In this document: positions 6,250 through 10,449 of the stretch, piece by piece
Layout of the letters: each line of letters opens with the position of its first letter
Numbering within the stretch: position 1 is the stretch's first letter
Assembly (NCBI GenBank): GCA_022566975.1
Contig: JADFHV010000046.1
Coordinates: 1 to 10,449 of the forward strand
Reading direction: 5' to 3'
Length of the DNA: 10,449 bases
Origin: Chloroflexota bacterium
Lineage (GTDB): Bacteria; Chloroflexota; Dehalococcoidia; SAR202; UBA11138
Position numbers and translations under genes: made by a program
The notes under the pieces: generated by a model
The model's input: the letters and a program-made list of their open reading frames with translations, nothing else
Database searches by the model: none
Told to the model about the DNA's origin: nothing

Positions 6250-7143
6250 TCAGTCTTCCATCGAGTCCCTGTCCTCGTCCGGCAGATGGTCCAGCGCCTG
6301 CTGGACGAAGTCCATGCCCACAAGCTCCCGCCAGGCGTCCAGCATGGCCCGAGTGACCGGCCCTGGCAGCTCGTTTGCCAGACGCAACCCGTTGACGGTG
6401 TCAACCGGGACCAGGCAGTGGCGGGTACTCGAAACGAAGGCCTCTTCCGCGACGTACACGTCATGGGTGGGGTAGTCGCCCTCGTCGACCGGAATACCGA
6501 GGGGTTCTGCCAGCTCGAGCACGGTCTCCATACTGATCCCCGGCAGCACGTTGCGACGGTCAGGCAGCTTGATACGACCGTCCTGGACGAACATGAAGTT
6601 GCCGCCCTGGCACTCTGTGATGCTGCCCTCGGTGCTGGTCATAAGCAGATATACGCGCTGGCGCGCCTCGCTCGCCGTGGACTGCGGGCTCTGTTTGGGA
6701 ACAGCGTAGGTCGCCGGTGTTATGACCCGGACCCCTTTGACATAGCCCCGGGCGAAGCCTGCGAAATCGAGGAACTGGCAGTGGATGACGACGTTGACCG
6801 TCGGCTCGTCGTTCGGGGACTGGGCCGGCACCTGACTCACGACCTGGGTGAGGACGAACTCGTCGCCGTCCCCCAACGCCTCGCGATTGGCCTCCAGCAC
6901 CTTGAGCGACGTCTCCTCCATCTCGTCGATGGTCATGCCCGGGTCGATCTCGGCGGCCGTCAGGCCGTTGTTCAGGCGCTCCAGGTGCTGCCTGAGCTTG
7001 AACACCTGGCCGTTGAAGGTGCGCTCGGTGTCATAGAAGCCTCCGGCCGACTGGACATCCTCAGTCTGGAGCGCGGCCGTGGCCTGGCCGTGCGGCATGA
7101 ACTGGCCGTTGAAGTACGATATCAGGTCGGGCTTGTCACCCAT
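6250..7143 (-). CDS. PLP-dependent class IV aminotransferase-like protein with shortened active-site region
   Basis: The 297-aa protein has the fold-type IV layout: YFNGQFMPHGQA (10-21), then GFYDTERTFNGQVFKLRQHLERL (35-57), the TEGSITECQGGNFMF segment (171-185) matching the usual D..G.vTEg..sN.F PLP-phosphate region, and LPGISMETVLELAEPLGI matching LPGiTR.tVlelA..lGi. Known family members transfer amino groups to branched-chain or D-amino acids, or cleave aminodeoxychorismate. The stretch between TPATYAVP (142-149) and RVYLLM (163-168) is about 15-17 residues shorter than usual, and the expected Lys plus following Arg/Asn helix that holds PLP is not recognisable; the only nearby Lys is Lys150. 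It may be inactive or a divergent enzyme. AAGGG lies 8-9 nt before the ATG. It heads a likely two-gene operon with the SDR. Confidence 0.85.
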   Translation of the reverse strand: MGDKPDLISYFNGQFMPHGQATAALQTEDVQSAGGFYDTERTFNGQVFKLRQHLERLNNGLTAAEIDPGMTIDEMEETSLKVLEANREALGDGDEFVLTQVVSQVPAQSPNDEPTVNVVIHCQFLDFAGFARGYVKGVRVITPATYAVPKQSPQSTASEARQRVYLLMTSTEGSITECQGGNFMFVQDGRIKLPDRRNVLPGISMETVLELAEPLGIPVDEGDYPTHDVYVAEEAFVSSTRHCLVPVDTVNGLRLANELPGPVTRAMLDAWRELVGMDFVQQALDHLPDEDRDSMED

Positions 7144-7197
7144 TCACGCTGTCCCTTGCTCGTTCACTATGAAAAACCCTTTCGACCATCCCCCTGA

Positions 7198-7221
7198 CCC
7201 CCTTCCTGGCCAGGAAGGGGG
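7198..7221. repeat. Perfect 24-bp palindrome upstream of the aminotransferase gene
   Basis: CCCCCTTCCTGG is followed directly by its reverse complement, giving 12-bp arms and no spacer. It lies between the aminotransferase start and the PHP gene end, in the aminotransferase leader. It could cruciform, bind a dimeric protein or belong to a REP-like intergenic family. No T-run follows on either strand within a few bases, so a simple terminator is less likely. Confidence 0.8.
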
Positions 7222-7226
7222 AGGAA

Positions 7227-7232
7227 ATTGTA
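7227..7232 (-). promoter_or_regulatory. Possible -10 element for the aminotransferase operon
   Basis: TACAAT on the minus strand matches the -10 consensus at five of six positions, between the palindrome and the 7234-7250 hairpin. No acceptable -35 hexamer lies at the right distance, because that space is occupied by the hairpin. Low confidence. Confidence 0.2.
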
Positions 7233-7233
7233 T

Positions 7234-7276
7234 CTGAGGGGCACCCTCAGGCTCCCGGCAAAGGGGCTTCGCCCCT
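7234..7276. repeat. Two short perfect hairpins, REP-like intergenic element
   Basis: CTGAGGG-GCA-CCCTCAG (7234-7250, 7-bp stem) and AGGGGC-TTC-GCCCCT (7262-7276, 6-bp stem) lie 11 bp apart. With the palindrome at 7198-7221 they make a cluster of three inverted repeats in 80 bp. The arrangement resembles repetitive extragenic palindromes; whether it recurs elsewhere in the genome cannot be seen here. Either hairpin might end transcription of the PHP operon, though neither has a T-run. Confidence 0.55.
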
Positions 7277-7302
7277 CTGCACACCCCATATTTCATCGGC
7301 CC

Positions 7303-7322
7303 GCTAGCTGGTGCTAGCTGGT
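7303..7322. repeat. Perfect 10-bp tandem repeat at the end of the PHP reading frame
   Basis: GCTAGCTGGT occurs twice head to tail (7303-7312, 7313-7322). The right copy contains the stop codon (7314-7316) of the alternative, longer PHP reading frame. Confidence 0.65.
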
Positions 7323-7393
7323 TCGACTGGAGGAGTGGTCGGCGAAGTATTCTATCAGCTTTTCATCCAGTCGCAGGCGGCCGGTTTCCCCCC
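7314..7393 (-). other. Out-of-frame C-terminal extension of the PHP gene
   Basis: Downstream of the six-G run, the minus strand in the alternative frame reads ETGRLRLDEKLIEYFADHSS and a few more residues to a TAG at 7316-7314, 26 codons in a charged, protein-like composition that joins naturally to KVKRRLLG. The annotated frame instead ends in an uninformative PPATG. Either a base was inserted in the homopolymer (mutation or sequencing error) or the run allows slippage that yields two C-termini. Confidence 0.5.
7324..7373. repeat. 8-bp inverted repeat across the PHP stop
   Basis: CGACTGGA (7324-7331) and its complement TCCAGTCG (7366-7373) enclose 34 bp and span the annotated PHP stop at 7363-7365. 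It could form a hairpin at the 3' end of the operon transcript; no T-run follows. Confidence 0.4.
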
Positions 7394-8040
7394 AGCAGTC
7401 GACGCTTGACCTTGGTGAAGGTGGTCAGGACGTGAATCAGAGGGGTGGTCCGCTTCCCGACGATTTTGCCCTCGCTCAGTGAGGCCAGGAAGCCCTCGGG
7501 TGTCCCGTCGAACTCAGGCATCTCGACGTAGGTCCGCCCCAGCTCGTACGTCGTGTGGGCATCGCTGACCCCAGAGGTCAGCAGCCCGTGCTCGCGGGCG
7601 AGCTCGGAGGCCCTGCGGTCGGAGCTCTCGAAATTATTGCGCGCGTTGAAGACCTCGACGATGTCCGCATGTGGGAGGATCTCCCGGAGGGCCGACGGGC
7701 TTATGACGGACCTACGGAACCGGTCGAAGGGATGAGGTATGGAGACGATCCCACCCTGGTCCTTGATGCGCCGCGCCGTCTCCACGGCCGGCAGATCGCG
7801 CGGCACGGGCTCCGTCAGGAAGAGCCCCGTTATCTCGCCGTCCGAAGACTTGACCTCCTCCCCGATGATGACCATGAAAGGCGCAAGTCGTTGGACGGCA
7901 AGGGCTCCTTCGATGGTGTTGTGGTCGGTGACCGCGATGCAGTTGAGCCCGACCTTCAGGCACCGGGCCACTAGCTGCTCGGGCGTGGTCTCGGCGTCTG
8001 GAGAGTAGTGAGTGTGCATGTGGAAGTCCGCCTTCAGCAA
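7363..8040 (-). CDS. PHP-domain metal-dependent phosphoesterase, 3' end probably frameshifted
   Basis: The 225-aa protein belongs to the PHP (polymerase and histidinol phosphatase) superfamily, metal-dependent phosphoesterases. Ligands visible: His7 and His9 in DFHMHTHYSPD, Asp15, Asp39-His40 in TDHNTIEG, Glu61 in GEEV, His103 in PHPFD, Asn132 in VFNAR, and Asp160/His162 in SDAHT. The family includes YciV/TrpH-type nucleoside 3',5'-bisphosphate phosphatases and RNases, but the substrate is not established. The start is a TTG overlapping the xseB stop by 7 nt, consistent with translational coupling; the protein begins at once with the conserved metal-binding strand. At the 3' end a run of six G (7388-7393, minus strand) is followed by PPATG and a stop; one base fewer gives a longer tail, ETGRLRLDEKLIEYFADH and more, ending at 7314. 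Last gene of the efp-xseAB cluster. Confidence 0.9.
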   Translation of the reverse strand: MLKADFHMHTHYSPDAETTPEQLVARCLKVGLNCIAVTDHNTIEGALAVQRLAPFMVIIGEEVKSSDGEITGLFLTEPVPRDLPAVETARRIKDQGGIVSIPHPFDRFRRSVISPSALREILPHADIVEVFNARNNFESSDRRASELAREHGLLTSGVSDAHTTYELGRTYVEMPEFDGTPEGFLASLSEGKIVGKRTTPLIHVLTTFTKVKRRLLGGNRPPATG

Positions 8041-8321
8041 GGCGGACCGTCCGAGGGCGTGTCGGCTTCCTGGTCTTCGAGCATGCTCATCTGCTCACCG
8101 AAGGCGGTGCGGATCTGGGTCACTCGAAGCTCCGCCGAGGCGAGCATCTCGTTGCAGGCCCGGGCCAGCTTCATTCCCCGCTCGTACGTCTGGGTCGCGT
8201 CCGCAAGAGACAGGCCTCCGGCCTCGAGGGCCTGCACGGTCTCGTCGAGGAGCCGCAGCGCCTCCTCGAAGCTGAGGTTGCCGAGGTCTGGGTCGGCGTC
8301 GTTGGACTGGTCCGGCTTCAT
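8034..8321 (-). CDS. xseB: Exonuclease VII small subunit
   Basis: XseB binds in several copies to XseA to form exonuclease VII, which degrades single-stranded DNA from both ends in repair and recombination. The 95-aa protein has the signature helical hairpin LSFEEALRLLDETVQALEAG (16-35), then LSLADATQTYERGMKLARAC, a classic XseB pattern, with acidic, non-conserved tails. Its ATG overlaps the end of xseA by 4 nt and its stop overlaps the PHP start by 7 nt, so all three are probably translated from one message. Confidence 0.95.
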   Translation of the reverse strand: MKPDQSNDADPDLGNLSFEEALRLLDETVQALEAGGLSLADATQTYERGMKLARACNEMLASAELRVTQIRTAFGEQMSMLEDQEADTPSDGPPC

Positions 8322-9553
8322 TTCGATGGTATGGACTCCGTGTGTCGTACTGGGTCCGTCTCGCCGCCGGTGTTGGCGGAAATCACCTCGGCGTCGAAGG
8401 ACCCGCGGCTCAGGATGACACCGACCGAGTCTCCGATGCCCACCTGAGCGGCGTTGTTCACTACGCTCCCGTCGTCACTCCGCTGGATAATGGCGTACCC
8501 CCTGCGCAGTGTGTCGATGGGGCTGAGCGACGTGAGCCTATGCCTCAGGCCCTGGAGCCGCTCCGCGTTGACCTGAAGACCGTGGGTGAGGTGGGTGGAG
8601 GCGCTCGTCAGGCGGTCGTCGATGTGAAGGCGCAGTGTGTCCAGGTCGGGGACCCCGCGGTCCAGACGGAACCGGAGCTGACTGAGCTGCTCCCCTCGCG
8701 CGGCTAGGTGGCTCGACACGGTGACGTCCAGGGCTCGCTCCGCTACCAGCAGGCCGTTTGCGAGCTCGGACATGTCGGGCACCGCCATCTCGGCGGCGGC
8801 CGAAGGGGTCGGGGCACGGCGGTCCGCGACCATGTCTGCGATCGTAACGTCTGTCTCGTGGCCGACGGCGCTCACGACCGGGACACGGCTGGAGAAGATG
8901 GCGTGGGCAACAGCCTCCTCGTTGAAGGGCCAGAGGTCCTCCAGGGACCCCCCGCCTCTCGCCAGGATGATCGCGTCGATATCCGGCATCTGGTTCAGGG
9001 TTTCGAAGGCTCCGACGATACCCGCCACGGCAGTCTCTCCCTGAACCGGCGTTGGGGCCAGGACCAGCTCGACCAGGGGATACCGGCGGAGGACGACCGT
9101 CTGAATGTCCTGCCAGACCGCGCCGGTCGGTGACGTGATCACTCCCACCCTTTTTGGAAATCGGGGCAGGTCCCGCTTACGGGACGGCTCGAACAGGCCC
9201 TCGCTCTCCAGCTTGAGCCTGAGCTGCTCGAGCCTCAGCTGGAGCTCGCCCATGCCCTCCGGCTGGACCATGTCCACGATGAGCTGGAGGTCGCCCCTGA
9301 CCTCGTAGATGGAGACGCGCCCGTGGGTGATGACCGCCGCGCCTTCGCCCAGCCGCTCCGCACCGATTGCGGTGCGGAACATCACGCAGCGCAGAGAACG
9401 GCCGCCCTCCCTCAGGGTGAAGTACGAATGGCCCGAGCCGGGGCGGGCGAGGTTCGCTATCTCCCCGCTCACCCAGATGTCCTGGAGCAGGAAGTCCTGC
9501 TCCAGGATCTGTCTCATGTAGGTGGTGACCTGAGAGACGGAGTAGACCGCCAT
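8318..9553 (-). CDS. xseA: Exonuclease VII large subunit
   Basis: Catalytic subunit of exonuclease VII. The 411-aa protein has an N-terminal OB fold (about 1-100; SVSQVTTYMRQILEQD, IWVSGEIAN, HSYFTLREG), then the nuclease domain with KRVGVITSPTGAVWQDI (134-150), ILARGGGSLEDLWPFN (196-211), and SAVGHETDVTIADMVADRRA (228-247) followed by PTPSAAAE. A coiled-coil region (about 262-340) where XseB docks and the C-terminal SPIDTLRRGYAII follow. All conserved catalytic motifs (RGGGS, GHETD, DxRAPTPS) are present. It is somewhat shorter than the 456-aa E. coli protein, mostly in the coiled coil. Its ATG directly follows the efp stop (TAGATG), with GAGGG 5 nt upstream. Confidence 0.97.
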   Translation of the reverse strand: MAVYSVSQVTTYMRQILEQDFLLQDIWVSGEIANLARPGSGHSYFTLREGGRSLRCVMFRTAIGAERLGEGAAVITHGRVSIYEVRGDLQLIVDMVQPEGMGELQLRLEQLRLKLESEGLFEPSRKRDLPRFPKRVGVITSPTGAVWQDIQTVVLRRYPLVELVLAPTPVQGETAVAGIVGAFETLNQMPDIDAIILARGGGSLEDLWPFNEEAVAHAIFSSRVPVVSAVGHETDVTIADMVADRRAPTPSAAAEMAVPDMSELANGLLVAERALDVTVSSHLAARGEQLSQLRFRLDRGVPDLDTLRLHIDDRLTSASTHLTHGLQVNAERLQGLRHRLTSLSPIDTLRRGYAIIQRSDDGSVVNNAAQVGIGDSVGVILSRGSFDAEVISANTGGETDPVRHTESIPSK

Positions 9554-10117
9554 CTAGACCCTCGAAAGGTAGTCCCCGGAACGGGTGTCTACCTTTATGA
9601 CCTCTCCCTCGTTCACGAACAGGGGGACCTGTACCACCAGACCGGTGCTCAGCTTGGCGGGCTTGGTGCCTCCCTGGGCAGTGTCACCCTTGAATCCCGG
9701 GTCCGTCTCGACCACCTCCAGCTCCACCGTGATGGGGAGCTCTATCGCTAAGGGCTCACCGTCGAAAAAGACCATGTCAACGTTCGTCTGCTCCACCATG
9801 TATGGCAGGCTGTCGCGCACCTGCTCCTCGGACATGGGGAACTGGTCGAAGCTCTCCGTGTCCATGAAGTAGTAGAGGCTGTCTTCGTTGTAGATATACT
9901 GCGCCGTCCGCCGCTCGACCGAGGCCGCCGTGAGCTTAACGTCGTATCCCTGGAAGGTGCGGTCCGTCACCCGGCCGGTCCGCAGATGGCGAAACCGAAT
10001 TCTCAGGACGGGAGCCCGCTGCTGCATCTTGCTGCGCTCGTACTCCACCACCGCGTATGGCTCGCCATCCAGCTCGATGGCGAGGCCCTTTCTCAGGTCA
10101 CCGTACCCTATCGTCAT
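9554..10117 (-). CDS. efp: Translation elongation factor P with non-Lys loop tip
   Basis: EF-P binds between the P and E sites of stalled ribosomes and promotes peptide bonds at consecutive prolines. The 187-aa protein has the full three-domain form: KOW-like domain I (1-65), the OB domain II (SLYYFMDTESFDQ, VDMVFFDGEPLAIELP), and domain III ending ETDPGFKGDTAQGGTKPAKL and EVIKVDTRSGDYLSRV, the family signature. Aligning DGEPYAV and the LRTG strand without gaps to E. coli EF-P puts Gln33 (SKMQQRAP) where Lys34 (KPGKGQA) is modified in E. coli; the neighbour is Arg34. The normal GKG loop is absent, so lysine-type modification is not expected; modifying genes (epmAB, earP) are not in this window. 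Start supported by AAGGAGG at 10124-10130. It heads the efp-xseA-xseB-PHP cluster. Confidence 0.97.
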   Translation of the reverse strand: MTIGYGDLRKGLAIELDGEPYAVVEYERSKMQQRAPVLRIRFRHLRTGRVTDRTFQGYDVKLTAASVERRTAQYIYNEDSLYYFMDTESFDQFPMSEEQVRDSLPYMVEQTNVDMVFFDGEPLAIELPITVELEVVETDPGFKGDTAQGGTKPAKLSTGLVVQVPLFVNEGEVIKVDTRSGDYLSRV

Positions 10118-10123
10118 TAACGG

Positions 10124-10130
10124 CCTCCTT
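10124..10130 (-). promoter_or_regulatory. Ribosome binding site of efp
   Basis: AAGGAGG, the strongest Shine-Dalgarno in the window, 6 nt before the efp ATG. No good promoter was found in 10131-10231, so efp may once have been read from the upstream peptidase gene. Confidence 0.65.
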
Positions 10131-10231
10131 CATGTATCCCAGACAATAGACCCGCCTGTCGAGTCCGATGATGGGTGACGCCGGGGGGGACGCACTGGAA
10201 GGCGGTGGCAGGCCGGACCGGCGGAATGGCC

Positions 10232-10327
10232 CTATTGGAGGTATTCCAGCTTGGCGGCTTTGCTCATGACCCGGGCCCGGCCCTTCTCCAGCACGACCAC
10301 GTCCTCGGCGTGCTGCACGTGCGGCGG
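10232..10327 (-). pseudogene. C-terminal relic of a probable M24 (Xaa-Pro) peptidase
   Basis: On the minus strand the 31 codons before a TAG at 10234-10232 read HVQHAEDVVVLEKGRARVMS then KAAKLEYLQ, with strong G/C third-position bias. The shape matches the end of M24 metallopeptidases (prolidase/aminopeptidase P), where a metal-binding Glu in a (R)xEDxVlVtexG strand pair is followed by a short helix. The rest of a normal 350-400 aa gene is absent: going upstream the resemblance stops near 10330 and the divergent HAD gene begins at 10384. An M24 peptidase gene often lies just upstream of efp, which favours the call. An ABC-ATPase tail (DRVVVLEKGR) is the main alternative. Confidence 0.4.
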
Positions 10328-10383
10328 GGTCAGGGGTGTACGGGAACCTGGACGGCATACGAGGTTTGAAAGGGATTGGGACC

Positions 10384-10449
10384 ATGGGCTTTGGCGGGAT
10401 TTTATTTGATCTGGACAATACACTGGTGGATCGGAATGCTTCTCTCCTG
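10384..10449 (+). CDS. HAD-superfamily hydrolase, N-terminus only (runs off window)
   Basis: The last 22 codons begin with ATG and read MGFGGILFDLDNTLVDRNAS to the window end. ILFDLDNTL is HAD motif I (DxDxT), with the nucleophile Asp at residue 9 and the acid/base Asp at residue 11, typical of phosphoglycolate phosphatase-like or YjjG-like phosphatases. The substrate cannot be told from this fragment. The gene is divergent from efp, and GGGA lies a few bases before the ATG. Confidence 0.8.
   Translation, partial: MGFGGILFDLDNTLVDRNASLL

Noticed and set aside
5821..7197. Plus-strand 458-codon open frame
   Set aside because: It is antisense to the SDR and aminotransferase genes, which carry clear family motifs; composition is His/Arg/Leu-rich as expected of a GC-rich antisense shadow.
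10118..10170. Promoter for efp (TCGACA with GATACA at 18-nt spacing)
   Set aside because: The -10 matches at only three of six positions and the implied start would fall inside the Shine-Dalgarno.

Overview
This window looks like a chromosomal stretch from a GC-rich free-living bacterium. The best guess is Chloroflexota, possibly the Dehalococcoidia/SAR202 side, but this is inference from gene order and protein flavour and nothing in the window proves it. Almost everything intact is on the minus strand: a secreted-protein gene running off the left edge, rho, pyrG, a PLP aminotransferase/short-chain dehydrogenase pair, and the compact cluster efp-xseA-xseB-PHP phosphoesterase. A HAD-family hydrolase starts on the plus strand at the right edge. 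There is no transposase, phage gene, CRISPR array or RNA gene that I can support.

Layout. 1-897: signal-peptide protein, Thr/Ala/Ser-rich, no Cys, probably surface-exposed. 898-1716: about 800 bp without an intact gene, holding two sigma70-like promoters aimed at the secreted protein, leader hairpins and an unidentified open stretch. 1717-2976: rho. 3195-3366: wreck of a transaldolase gene (both ends recognisable, middle missing, frame broken). 3418-5058: pyrG. 5059-5451: pyrG leader with a near-consensus promoter, then on the plus strand a C-terminal relic of a probable TPR-type protein. 5452-7143: SDR oxidoreductase and class IV aminotransferase pair. 7144-7362: intergenic cluster of perfect inverted and tandem repeats. 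7314/7363-10117: PHP, xseB, xseA and efp, packed end to end. 10232-10327: apparent C-terminal relic of an M24 (Xaa-Pro) peptidase. 10384-10449: start of the HAD gene.

How it fits together. The core genes do housekeeping: transcription termination (Rho), CTP synthesis (PyrG), relief of polyproline stalling (EF-P) and DNA repair (exonuclease VII). pyrG-tal-rho and M24 peptidase-efp are gene orders familiar from other bacteria, and here the metabolic or peptidase partner in each has decayed while the essential partner stays intact. A transaldolase relic, an M24 relic, a TPR-protein relic, an apparent frameshift at the end of the PHP gene and a shortened aminotransferase active-site region make gene erosion the main theme. 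The most novel regulatory signal is an extended -35 element, TTGACAARGCTWYGA, shared by three promoters in the window. I found no convincing previously undescribed multi-gene system.
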